The notes under the pieces were generated by a model. The model saw nothing but the letters and a program-made list of their open reading frames with translations. It made no database searches and had not been told where the DNA came from. A stretch of 44,084 nucleotides of DNA, taken from contig CAIOIC010000095.1 of NCBI GenBank assembly GCA_903858275.1, positions 1-44,084 of the forward strand, in the 5' to 3' direction. The stretch is from an uncultured Verrucomicrobia subdivision 3 bacterium (GTDB taxonomy: Bacteria; Verrucomicrobiota; Verrucomicrobiia; Limisphaerales; UBA11358). Position numbers and translations under genes: made by a program. Below are positions 20,374 through 28,302 of the stretch, one piece after another (position 1 is the first letter of the stretch; the number at the start of each line of letters is the position of its first letter).

Positions 20374-21252
20374 ATGTCAGATACGCGCAATTGGAAGGCG
20401 TCAACCGAATACCAAAAAATTGCAGAAGCCAACCGCCAATTCTACGCGCAAACGGCTGACCTCTACGAAGTTTCCGAGAATTGCATCCACGACAAGGTTC
20501 TCCAAGCCGGGTTGGAGACGGACATAGACCGCATCGTTTTGTTGCTAGGCGACCAGACAGGCTCGCTTCGGGCTTTGGATGCCTGCGGCGGATCCGGCAA
20601 CATCTCGGTCAAGCTCCTGAAACGCGACATGGCGGTCACGCACACGGATATTTCCGCAGAATTACAGAAGATTTTCCGAGCGAAATGCCAACGGGCTAGT
20701 TATGCGCCTAGGATGGTCTGCTCTGAAATCGCTCACTTTCTCGCGCACGACGACAACACCTACCACCTCATCACCTTCTCATCCGCATTGCATCACTTGG
20801 AAAATATCGAATCAGTGCTCCGGCTCGCGTTCGATCGGCTGGTGCCGGGCGGGATGCTTTACACCGTCTTCGACCCCACCTTGTATTCGCGGCTGGGGCT
20901 GGTGTCGCGCGTCACCTCGCGCTTGGAATACTACGTTTTCAAAGTATTTTGCCAGACATCCGACCTTCACAAAGCCATTGGTCGGCGACTTCGTCGCACC
21001 TTCCGAGTCTCCAGCGAAGGCGGTTCGGCAACGACGATAAACAGCGACAATGCGGGTGTGCTGGCCGAATACCGTGCCGGCGTGGGCATTGACGACCTCG
21101 CTCTGGTGGATAATCTGAAAAATATTGGCTTTGAAATTGTGTGGCACGACCGCTACACCGAGGCGCGCTTTTCGGTCACTCGGCGCATCCTAAAGTGGAC
21201 GGGCGACGTGACCTCCTTCAAGCTGCTGATACGGAAACCGGCGGCAAAATAA
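20374..21252 (+). CDS. Class I SAM-dependent methyltransferase
   Basis: The product has 292 residues from the ATG at 20374 (MSDTRNWKAS). Motif I of class I methyltransferases is LDACGGSGNIS (about residues 66-76). The acidic residue of motif II lies in VTHTDIS, and the motif IV/post-motif region is HLITFSSALHHLENIE, as in small-molecule methyltransferases (Methyltransf_11/25-like). The C-terminal third after YTVFDPTLYSRLGL is specific and contains no recognised domain. The substrate is unknown. The open frame extends 42 codons upstream, but those lack family features. It is a single gene, divergent from trpB2 and convergent with pntB. Confidence 0.85.
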   Translation: MSDTRNWKASTEYQKIAEANRQFYAQTADLYEVSENCIHDKVLQAGLETDIDRIVLLLGDQTGSLRALDACGGSGNISVKLLKRDMAVTHTDISAELQKIFRAKCQRASYAPRMVCSEIAHFLAHDDNTYHLITFSSALHHLENIESVLRLAFDRLVPGGMLYTVFDPTLYSRLGLVSRVTSRLEYYVFKVFCQTSDLHKAIGRRLRRTFRVSSEGGSATTINSDNAGVLAEYRAGVGIDDLALVDNLKNIGFEIVWHDRYTEARFSVTRRILKWTGDVTSFKLLIRKPAAK

Positions 21253-21385
21253 CGGCCCGCTTTCAAATCCCCAGCCGCTGGCCGGACAAGCAAAACGAAA
21301 ATTTAAATCGCTTTTCTCCCGCAACACCACTGCGGTTTGCGTGGCCATGTCAAACAACGTAAAGGGGTCTTTGCTTTGAACGGAA

Positions 21386-22834
21386 TCAGCTCGCCTTGAC
21401 CGCCGCCATGAGCGCGTTGAGCGAGGCCTTCGCATCGCCGAACAACATGCGCGTGTTGTCTTTGTAGAACAGATGATTTTCGATGCCGGCGAAACCGGCA
21501 GCCATCGAGCGTTTCATCACAATGCACTGCTTGCAATGGTCGGCATCAATGATCGGCATGCCGTAAATGGGGCTGGATTTGTCCTCGCGGGCGGCGGGGT
21601 TCACGACGTCGTTCGCGCCAATGACGAGGCAGACATCCACGCGGTCCATCGAGGGATTGATCTGCTCCATTTCGATGAGCTGGTCGTAGGGAACGTTCGC
21701 CTCGGCGAGCAACACGTTCATGTGACCGGGCATGCGGCCGGCAACCGGATGAATAGCGAATTGCACTTCCACGCCGCGCTTGCCGAGTTCTTCGGTGAGT
21801 TCGCGCACGGAATGTTGCGCCTGCGCCACCGCCATACCGTAGCCGGGAACCACCACGACGCGCTGCGCATAGGCGAGCAGCAGCGCCACTTCGTCGGCCT
21901 GAATGGCTTTGACCGTTCCGGCGACTCCGCCGGCGGCCGCCGCGCTGCCGCCGCTGGAACCAAACGCGCCAAACAAAACATTCGTGACGGGGCGGTTCAT
22001 CGCCTTGCACATGAGCAGCGTGAGCAGCGTGCCGGAGGAACCGACGAGCGTTCCCGCGACAACCATCGCCAGATTGTTGATGGCAAAACCGTCCGCCGCT
22101 ACGGCAAGACCGGTGAAAGAGTTGAGCAGCGAGATGACGACCGGCATGTCGGCACCGCCGATGGGCATGACCATCGCCACGCCGAAGAACAGGGCCAACG
22201 CAAACATCACGATGAACGCCGTGATGGCGTTGCCACCGGTGACATTGAACGTGAGCCAGCCGCACAGGCTGAGAATCACAATACCGATGAGACCGTTCAA
22301 ATAATTCTGGCCGGGGAACGTCATCGGCTTCTCAAATTTCCCTTCCAGTTTCAGATACGCGATGATACTGCCGGAGAAGGAGAGCGAGCCGATGAGGGTG
22401 GCGAACAGCATGGAGCCGGCGATGAATTTGGTGGTTTCATGCAGCACGGGCAATTCGATGCCGGCGACTTTGGTGCCGTGCGCGCCCTTGATGAATTCCA
22501 GACTCGCGACCAGCGCCGCCGCGCCGCCGCCGAGGCCGTTGAACAGCGCGACCATCTGCGGCATGGAGGTCATCTTCACCGAATACGCGCCAAACGCGCC
22601 GATGGCGAGGCCGATGAGGGTGCCGATGACGATGAGCGTGTAATTAAAAGTCCAGCCGTGCGCCCAGACGTTGTCGCCGCCGGTTTTTTGCAACACCAGC
22701 AGCGCGACCAGCATGCCGGCGGCGGCCACAAGGTTGCCGCTCCGCGCGGTCTTCGGCGAACTCAGGAACTTGATGCCGAGGATGAATAAAACCGAGACAC
22801 CGATGATGATGAGGGGGACAATTTGAGAACACAT
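21386..22834 (-). CDS. pntB: Proton-translocating NAD(P) transhydrogenase beta subunit
   Basis: This 482-residue subunit carries about nine transmembrane helices of the proton channel (domain II) followed by the NADP(H)-binding domain III. Domain III is recognisable by VVVPGYGMAVAQAQH, GRMPGHMNVLLAEANVPYD, the NADP-contacting DVCLVIGANDVVNPAA and the late KRSMAAGFAGIENHLFY. It drives hydride transfer from NADH to NADP+ at the expense of the proton gradient. It follows the small membrane subunit gene by two bases, and the three pnt genes form a tight operon. This split three-subunit form is usual outside the enterobacteria. Length and motifs are complete. Confidence 0.97.
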   Translation of the reverse strand: MCSQIVPLIIIGVSVLFILGIKFLSSPKTARSGNLVAAAGMLVALLVLQKTGGDNVWAHGWTFNYTLIVIGTLIGLAIGAFGAYSVKMTSMPQMVALFNGLGGGAAALVASLEFIKGAHGTKVAGIELPVLHETTKFIAGSMLFATLIGSLSFSGSIIAYLKLEGKFEKPMTFPGQNYLNGLIGIVILSLCGWLTFNVTGGNAITAFIVMFALALFFGVAMVMPIGGADMPVVISLLNSFTGLAVAADGFAINNLAMVVAGTLVGSSGTLLTLLMCKAMNRPVTNVLFGAFGSSGGSAAAAGGVAGTVKAIQADEVALLLAYAQRVVVVPGYGMAVAQAQHSVRELTEELGKRGVEVQFAIHPVAGRMPGHMNVLLAEANVPYDQLIEMEQINPSMDRVDVCLVIGANDVVNPAAREDKSSPIYGMPIIDADHCKQCIVMKRSMAAGFAGIENHLFYKDNTRMLFGDAKASLNALMAAVKAS

Positions 22835-22836
22835 GG

Positions 22837-23112
22837 CTATTTCTTTTTCTTGAACATTTGCAGCATCCGGTCCGTGACCATGAAGCCGCCAAACACGTTG
22901 GCCGATCCGAAGATCACCGCGACAAAGCCGAGCGCCTGCTGGAGCGGCGTGGCGGCGTCCGCCAGCACCAGAATGCCGCCGAACAAAATGATGCCGTGAA
23001 TGGCGTTGGTGCCGGACATCAGCGGCGTGTGCAGCATCGAGGGCACCTTGGAGATGACCTCAAAGCCGACAAAGACGGCGAGGATGAAAATAAACAGGAC
23101 GTTGGTATCCAT
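22837..23112 (-). CDS. NAD(P) transhydrogenase alpha subunit, membrane part (PntA2)
   Basis: This 91-residue subunit corresponds to the C-terminal membrane portion of single-chain PntA. Three hydrophobic helices are visible: LFIFILAVFVGFEVI, NAIHGIILFGGILVLAD and LGFVAVIFGSANVFGG, with the family pattern TPLMSGTNAIHGI between the first two. The lysine-rich end (MFKKKK) is cytoplasmic. It starts six bases after pntA1 stops and is followed two bases later by pntB, so translation is probably coupled. Confidence 0.95.
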   Translation of the reverse strand: MDTNVLFIFILAVFVGFEVISKVPSMLHTPLMSGTNAIHGIILFGGILVLADAATPLQQALGFVAVIFGSANVFGGFMVTDRMLQMFKKKK

Positions 23113-23118
23113 AAAAGA

Positions 23119-24252
23119 TTAGCTGGTTTTGGGGAGCAGTTTTTCGTTCACTATCTTGCCGCCGTGCGTGACAAGGCAGCCTTTGATGATTTCGTCGTCG
23201 AGCTTGAGCACGAAGGTCTTTTCCTGTTTGTCCCAGAATTCTTCGACGAGCGCCACGAGGTTCGCGGCATAAACCTGGCTGGCGTGCAGTGGCGCGCGAC
23301 CGGGCAGATTGGCGATGCCGATGATCTTCACGCCGTTACGATCTACGATTTCATCATATTTCACGCCTTCGACGTTGCCGCCGGTTTCCACGGCCATGTC
23401 CACAACCACGCTGCCGGGCTTCATGGCGTTGAGCATTTCGGCGGTGACGAGCACCGGCGCTTTGCGGCCAAAAACTTGCGCGGTGGTGATGACGACGTCG
23501 GAATCACCACAGGTTTTGTTCATCGCGGCGCGCTGGGTCTGGATTTGTTCCTCCGTGAGCGCCTTCGCGTAGCCGTCCTTGGTCTGGCCGGTTTCGCCGA
23601 GGTCAATCTTGAGAAATTGTGCGCCGAGCGATTTCACCTGCTCTTCGACGACGGGCCGCGTATCGTAGGCGGTGACTTTGGCGCCCAGGCGTTTCGCCGT
23701 CGCGATGGCCTGCAAACCGGCGACGCCGACGCCGATGATGAAAACTTTCGCCGGCAAAATCGTGCCCGCTGCCGTGGTCATCATGGGAAAAATCTTGTTG
23801 GAATAACGCGCGGCGAGAATGACAGCTTCGTAACCGCCGAGATTCGCCTGCGAGGAAAGCACGTCCATCTTCTGCGCACGCGTGGTGCGCGGGATGAATT
23901 CCATGCTGATGGCGCTGACGCCGCGTTCGGCGAATTTCTGCACGAGATCCTTTTCGTTGAACGGATCCAGCAGACTCGCGTGGATGGAACCCGGCTTTAG
24001 CAGCGCGATTTCGTCCACCGGCGGCTTGCGCAGGCGAAGCACGATGTCGCCGGAGCCGATGAGCGCCAGACGGTCAGTGGTGAGCGAGGCGCCGGCTTTG
24101 GCGTAGGCGGCGTCGGAAAAACCGGCAGCGAGACCGAGGCCGGCCTCAACTTCGACTTGGGCACCAAGCTTGACGAGCTTGGCGACGCTGTCCGGAGTCA
24201 ACGGCGCGCGGCTTTCGCCGGGGTGAGTTTCGCGGGGAACGGAAATTTTCAT
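23119..24252 (-). CDS. NAD(P) transhydrogenase alpha subunit, NAD-binding part (PntA1)
   Basis: This 377-residue soluble domain I binds NAD(H). It begins MKISVPRETHPGESRAPLTP, the typical alanine-dehydrogenase/PNT N-terminus, so I place the start at 24252 rather than ten codons upstream. The Rossmann motif is GVGVAGLQAIATAKRLG followed by VTAYDTRP, and the mobile loop region LGETGQTKDGYAKAL is intact. It is first in the pntA1-pntA2-pntB operon. The 320 bases upstream separate it from nfnB, which is on the same strand. Confidence 0.96.
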   Translation of the reverse strand: MKISVPRETHPGESRAPLTPDSVAKLVKLGAQVEVEAGLGLAAGFSDAAYAKAGASLTTDRLALIGSGDIVLRLRKPPVDEIALLKPGSIHASLLDPFNEKDLVQKFAERGVSAISMEFIPRTTRAQKMDVLSSQANLGGYEAVILAARYSNKIFPMMTTAAGTILPAKVFIIGVGVAGLQAIATAKRLGAKVTAYDTRPVVEEQVKSLGAQFLKIDLGETGQTKDGYAKALTEEQIQTQRAAMNKTCGDSDVVITTAQVFGRKAPVLVTAEMLNAMKPGSVVVDMAVETGGNVEGVKYDEIVDRNGVKIIGIANLPGRAPLHASQVYAANLVALVEEFWDKQEKTFVLKLDDEIIKGCLVTHGGKIVNEKLLPKTS

Positions 24253-24574
24253 AGCTGGAATTCTGAGCCGGGACAATATCACTTTCTCCTGCCACTAGTA
24301 ACCCCTTTTTTGCTATTTTGTACCCCATGAAGACGACGCGGTTGAGGAATTTTGGGGTGTTTGCATAATGAAAAGCCACTCGCTCCGTCGCTAAGCGTCT
24401 GAACTGCGCCAGCTTCAGCGGCGCTTTTGTGCGGACGACCTTCTTGGAACGTAGGCTGGTCTGCAGGCGTTGTAAACCGAATCCATGCAGTAGGATAGAG
24501 TTGCGCCGCGCTGCTCCAATCGCTTTGCGCAATCCGTTCGTGGCAGGATGTGAGCAGCACGGTCGGACACTGGT
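24253..24574. other. Intergenic gap between nfnB and pntA1
   Basis: No gene is convincing here. Short frames on both strands lack motifs and overlap each other. The part next to pntA1 (24290-24330) is AT-rich and could hold its promoter, but I see no clear -35/-10 pair. No strong hairpin with a T-run marks the end of nfnB, so read-through from the nfn genes into pnt remains possible. Confidence 0.5.
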
Positions 24575-26014
24575 TCAAACTGCGGCGCTTAAATTCACCG
24601 GCTTCGGAACGGCCGCCAAATACAGGTCAATCGCCTGCGCCGATTTCTTGCCGTCGCCCATCGCCAGAATCACCGTGGCGGCTCCGCGAACGATGTCGCC
24701 GCCGGCAAAAACGCCCGGAATGCTTGTCGCGCCGTTTTCATCCGCGACGATGTTGCCCCACTTGTTCAATTTCAAATCCGGGCAGGTGGCCGTGAGCAGC
24801 GGATTCGCCTTGGTGCCGATGGCCACGACGACCACATCGCAGTCCAAGACGAATTCCGAGCCGGGAATGACTTCGGGCCGGCGGCGGCCGGAACTGTCCG
24901 GTTCGCCGAGTTTCATCTTCTGGCATTTCATGCCGGTGACCCAGCGCTTGTCGTTGCCGATCACTTCAATGGGCGCGGTGAGAAATTCAAACTTCACTCC
25001 TTCCTGTTCGGCGTGGTGAACTTCCTCGGCGCGGGCGGGCAGTTCATCATGCGTGCGGCGATAGACAATCATCGCCTCTTTCGCGCCGAGCCGCTTGGCG
25101 GTGCGCACGGCGTCCATGGCCACGTTGCCGCCGCCGACGACCGCGACGCGCTGGCCGTTCAGCACCGGCGTGTCGGAGCGAGGAAAATCATACGCCGCCA
25201 TCAGGTTGATGCGCGTGAGGTATTCGTTCGCAGAATAGACGCCCTTGAAATTTTCGCCCGGCACGTTCATGAACACGGGCAAACCCGCGCCGTTGGCGAT
25301 GAAGATGGCGTCGAACTTTTCCTGCAATTCAGGAATCGTGTAGGTGCGGCCGATGATGACATTGTACTCGATCTTCACGCCCGCTGCCTGCAACCGTTCC
25401 ACTTCCTGCGCGACGATTTTTTTGGGCAGACGAAATTCCGGAATCCCATAAATCAAAACGCCACCCGCCTTGTGCAAGGCTTCGTAAATGGTCACGTCAT
25501 GACCGCGCCGGGCGAGTTCGCCGGCGGCGGTCAGTCCGGCCGGTCCGGAGCCCACGATGCCCACCTTCTTGCCGGTGGGCTCCGGCTTGACCTGAGGCAA
25601 TTGATCGCGATGCTCCCGCGCCCAGTCAGCCACGTAGCGTTCCAGATAGCCCACGCCGACGGGAAGACCTTTCGCGGCCCGGACACAGACGGCTTCGCAC
25701 TGCGTTTCCTGCGGACAGACGCGGCCGGTCACGGCGGGGAGCGCATTATCGCAGAGCAGGCTTTGCGCGGCCTCGGCGAGTTTGCCGGCGGTGAGGAGGT
25801 CGAGAAATTTGGGAATGTTCACGCCCACGGGGCAGCCATTCATGCAGCGCGGATCTTTGCACTGCAGGCAGCGGTCGGCTTCCAGCAGCGCCAGACGTTC
25901 GGGGAGACCGAGATTGACTTCGAGGAAATTGGCGGCGCGCGCGGCGGCGTCCTGTTCCGGCATGGCTTGCCGGGTGATTTGCATCCGTTGTTTGGTGGTG
26001 ATTCGGGCGGACAT
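24575..26014 (-). CDS. nfnB: NfnB-like large subunit of NADH-dependent ferredoxin:NADP+ oxidoreductase (GltD family)
   Basis: This 479-residue flavoprotein belongs to the GltD/SudA/NfnB family. Two iron-sulfur cysteine groups lie at the N-terminus: CLQCKDPRCMNGCP, then a CDNALPAVTGRVCPQETQC region. Next come an FAD motif GIVGSGPAGLTAAGELARRG (about residues 150-170) and an NADP motif VAVVGGGNVAMDAVRTAKRLG (about 290-310). A GltD role in glutamate synthase is possible from this gene alone. However, the gene one base upstream codes for the NfnA partner and no gltB is present, which favours Nfn: bifurcating transfer between NADH, reduced ferredoxin and NADP+. The two genes are surely one transcript. 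Confidence 0.88.
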   Translation of the reverse strand: MSARITTKQRMQITRQAMPEQDAAARAANFLEVNLGLPERLALLEADRCLQCKDPRCMNGCPVGVNIPKFLDLLTAGKLAEAAQSLLCDNALPAVTGRVCPQETQCEAVCVRAAKGLPVGVGYLERYVADWAREHRDQLPQVKPEPTGKKVGIVGSGPAGLTAAGELARRGHDVTIYEALHKAGGVLIYGIPEFRLPKKIVAQEVERLQAAGVKIEYNVIIGRTYTIPELQEKFDAIFIANGAGLPVFMNVPGENFKGVYSANEYLTRINLMAAYDFPRSDTPVLNGQRVAVVGGGNVAMDAVRTAKRLGAKEAMIVYRRTHDELPARAEEVHHAEQEGVKFEFLTAPIEVIGNDKRWVTGMKCQKMKLGEPDSSGRRRPEVIPGSEFVLDCDVVVVAIGTKANPLLTATCPDLKLNKWGNIVADENGATSIPGVFAGGDIVRGAATVILAMGDGKKSAQAIDLYLAAVPKPVNLSAAV

Positions 26015-26015
26015 A

Positions 26016-26867
26016 TTAGGCGGGGGAAGAGGTTATTGCTTCCATCCGACACTTGCCGCTGGCACAGGCGGTGGAGCGCAGCTCAAATTCACGGTAAGTG
26101 GAGAGACGATCCTGCAACTCGTCAAAGTTGACCTGATGCCCGTCGAATTCCGGGCCGTCCACGCAGGCAAACTTGGTTTCGTTGCCGAGCGAAACGCGGC
26201 AGCCGCCGCACATGCCCGTGCCGTCAATCATCACCGGATTCAGCGAGACGATCGTGCGAACACCGAGGCTGCGCGTGAGGTTGGCCACCGCGCGCATCAT
26301 CGGCACCGGACCGACGGCGTAGACGATGTCCACTTTTTCCGCCGCTAGAATTTCCTTCGCCGCATCGGTCACAAAACCTTTGCGGCCGTAACCGCCGTCG
26401 TCCGTGCAGACCACGACTTTGCCGTAGCGCTGCAGCTCCGGCTCAAAAATCACCCATTCCCGGGCGCGCCCGCCAATGACGCTCGTCACCTGCACGCCGC
26501 GGTGCTGCAAGCCCTGCGCGATAGGATGCACCACCGCCGTGCCCACGCCGCCGCCGATGCACAAGGCGTGACCGCTTGCGATCATTTCCGTCGGGTGGCC
26601 GAGCGGGCCAGCCACGTCGCGAATGAAATCGCCGGGATTCAGCGCGACCAGTTCATTGGTGCTTTTGCCCACGGCCTGGATGACCAGCGTGATGGCGCCG
26701 GTTTCCGGATTGGAATCCGCGATGGTCAGCGGAATGCGCTCGGCATTTTCCGTGAGATGAACGATGACAAACTGCCCCGCCTGCCGGATCCGGGCAATGC
26801 GCGGCGCATGAACGTCCAACCGCGTGACATTGGGGCTGAGAATTTGTTTGCCTAATATGCGATGCAT
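26016..26867 (-). CDS. nfnA: NfnA-like small subunit (FAD/[2Fe-2S], PyrK/SudB family)
   Basis: This 283-residue protein resembles the electron-transfer subunits of dihydroorotate dehydrogenase and sulfide dehydrogenase. The FAD-binding barrel holds RIPLTIADSNPETGAI, and the NAD-binding half holds ALCIGGGVGTAVVHPIAQGL. The [2Fe-2S] ligands are in GTGMCGGCRVSLGN followed by KFACVDGPEFDG, as in NfnA/SudB. I chose the ATG at 26867 (MHRILGKQIL), which begins the first beta strand; thirty upstream in-frame codons lack family features. Its stop is one base from the nfnB start. About 160 non-coding bases separate it from the LOG-family gene upstream. Confidence 0.9.
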   Translation of the reverse strand: MHRILGKQILSPNVTRLDVHAPRIARIRQAGQFVIVHLTENAERIPLTIADSNPETGAITLVIQAVGKSTNELVALNPGDFIRDVAGPLGHPTEMIASGHALCIGGGVGTAVVHPIAQGLQHRGVQVTSVIGGRAREWVIFEPELQRYGKVVVCTDDGGYGRKGFVTDAAKEILAAEKVDIVYAVGPVPMMRAVANLTRSLGVRTIVSLNPVMIDGTGMCGGCRVSLGNETKFACVDGPEFDGHQVNFDELQDRLSTYREFELRSTACASGKCRMEAITSSPA

Positions 26868-27025
26868 GGCGGCTAATTTTAGCCTGACCACCCGGCATCG
26901 CCATGCGCTTATTGCTTTATGTCTGCCATTTTTTGTTTGCAGAGCGAAAACCCTCAATGACGACCGCCATCAGCCGAAAGCCGGGGAGGAGAAATGGCAA
27001 AAATATAATTTCCCTGTAATTCACT

Positions 27026-27589
27026 TCACTCACTTTTTCCCATCGGCGTGCGATGGGTTTTAAGCCGATGAATCAATTTTCCGGCCTCGTCTTCCGCAAT
27101 CACCAGCGCGCGATGCCGGGCGCGGATGAATCCTTCGTTCGTCGTATGATTCAGAAATTCCAGCAGCGGACGGTAAAAGCCGGCGATGTCCAGCAGCCCG
27201 ACCGGTTTCGGATGCCAGCCAAGCTGGCTCCACGCCAGCACCTCGAACAGTTCCTCCAACGTCCCGAAGCCACCCGGCAGCGCGATGAAGCCGTCGGCTA
27301 GTTCCGCCATCAGCGCCTTGCGTTCGTGCATAGTTTTGACGACCCGCAAATCCGGCAGCTTTTCGTGGACGACCTCCTTGATGACGAGTTTTTCAGGAAT
27401 CACGCCGATGACGTGGCCGCCGTGCTGCAACACCGCGTCCGCCACGACGCCCATGAGGCCGACCATGCCGCCGCCGTAGACGAGTTCAATCTGCTCGCGG
27501 GCCAGCAACGTTCCGAGCTCCTGCGCCGCCGCCGCGTATTCCGGGCGGGTGCCTTTGTTGGAGCCGCAATAGACAGCGATGCGTTTCAT
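27026..27589 (-). CDS. LOG-family (TIGR00730) cytokinin riboside 5'-monophosphate phosphoribohydrolase-like protein
   Basis: This 187-residue protein has the complete LOG-family hallmark PGGFGTLEELFEVLAWSQLG, which contains the PGGxGTxxE nucleotide-binding motif, and a normal N-terminus (MKRIAVYCGSNKGTRPEY). Family members split nucleoside 5'-monophosphates into base and ribose 5-phosphate and are often misnamed lysine decarboxylases. The bacterial role is usually nucleotide salvage or clean-up. It starts three bases after trpF stops on the same strand, so the two are translated from one message. Confidence 0.93.
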   Translation of the reverse strand: MKRIAVYCGSNKGTRPEYAAAAQELGTLLAREQIELVYGGGMVGLMGVVADAVLQHGGHVIGVIPEKLVIKEVVHEKLPDLRVVKTMHERKALMAELADGFIALPGGFGTLEELFEVLAWSQLGWHPKPVGLLDIAGFYRPLLEFLNHTTNEGFIRARHRALVIAEDEAGKLIHRLKTHRTPMGKSE

Positions 27590-27592
27590 AAT

Positions 27593-28213
27593 CTAGCTGG
27601 CGTTGCGAACGGCTTGAATGAACGCCCGCACTTTCGCTTCGTCCTTTTTTCCCGGCACGGATTCCACGCCGCTGGAAACATCCACGGCAAACGGCCGCAC
27701 CTGACGCACGGCGTCCGCCACATTTTCCGGCGTCAAACCGCCCGCAAGGAAGATCGGTTTGGCGAATTTCTGCGCGGACACCGCCAAGTCCCAGTTAAAT
27801 TTCTCGCCTGTGCCGCCGAGGCCGGCCTGGGAATACGCATCCAGCAGAAAGGCATCGGTATGATAATTCTCCAGTGTTTGCAGGCTTTCCGCCTCGCGCA
27901 CGCGCACGGCCTTCATGCTCATCAACCCGAATTGAGTGCAGAAAGCCGAATCTTCCTCGCCGTGAAATTGCAGCAGGCTCAAGCCGCATTCGGCTATGGC
28001 GCGAGTGACGAGCGACTCGTCCGGGTTAACGAACACGCCTACGCGGAGCACGAACGGCGGCAGGGCTCGGGAAATCTCCGCTGCCTGCGCGACCGTGACG
28101 TGGCGCGGGCTGTCTTCGTAAAACATCAGCCCTATCATGTCCGCGCCGGCCTCGGCGGCGGCCAGTCCGTCGGCCACGCCCGTGATGCCGCAAATTTTTA
28201 CCTGCGTTTTCAT
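27593..28213 (-). CDS. trpF: Phosphoribosylanthranilate isomerase
   Basis: TrpF catalyses the Amadori rearrangement of phosphoribosylanthranilate, the third step from chorismate to tryptophan. The 206-residue protein begins MKTQVKICGITGVADGLAAA, with the general-base cysteine at position 8. It keeps the later FAVDVSSGVES with the general-acid aspartate and the phosphate-binding glycines (LAGGLTPENV). Length is normal. The usual neighbours trpC, trpA and trpB are not adjacent. The gene overlaps by two bases the left arm of an inverted repeat shared with the divergent cysteine desulfurase gene. Confidence 0.97.
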   Translation of the reverse strand: MKTQVKICGITGVADGLAAAEAGADMIGLMFYEDSPRHVTVAQAAEISRALPPFVLRVGVFVNPDESLVTRAIAECGLSLLQFHGEEDSAFCTQFGLMSMKAVRVREAESLQTLENYHTDAFLLDAYSQAGLGGTGEKFNWDLAVSAQKFAKPIFLAGGLTPENVADAVRQVRPFAVDVSSGVESVPGKKDEAKVRAFIQAVRNAS

Positions 28214-28298
28214 TTACGATTTACATTTTACTATTTACGATGGTCTCGACTGTGAACAATCCGCTTAAATCGTAAATCATCAATCGTAAATCGTAAAT
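28212..28298. repeat. 13-bp inverted repeat with TCGTAAAT units between divergent genes
   Basis: ATTTACGATTTAC (28212-28224) is perfectly mirrored by GTAAATCGTAAAT (28286-28298) across a 61-base spacer that itself holds further copies of the unit (ATTTACGA near 28233, TCGTAAAT near 28270). It occupies nearly the whole gap between the start codons of trpF and the desulfurase gene, so it could be a regulator-binding array, a large hairpin or a dispersed repeat. Confidence 0.6.
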
Positions 28299-28302
28299 CC
28301 GA

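Noticed and set aside
21473..24000. Long plus-strand open frames opposite pntB and pntA1
   Set aside because: They are antisense shadows of the Pnt genes, with repetitive histidine/arginine-rich content and no family features.
24327..24368. Short frame starting ATGAAGACGACG between nfnB and pntA1
   Set aside because: It ends after about thirteen codons and has no ribosome-binding site; nothing suggests translation.
25013..26131. 372-codon plus-strand open frame opposite nfnB
   Set aside because: It covers the conserved flavoprotein gene in antisense and lacks any domain signature.
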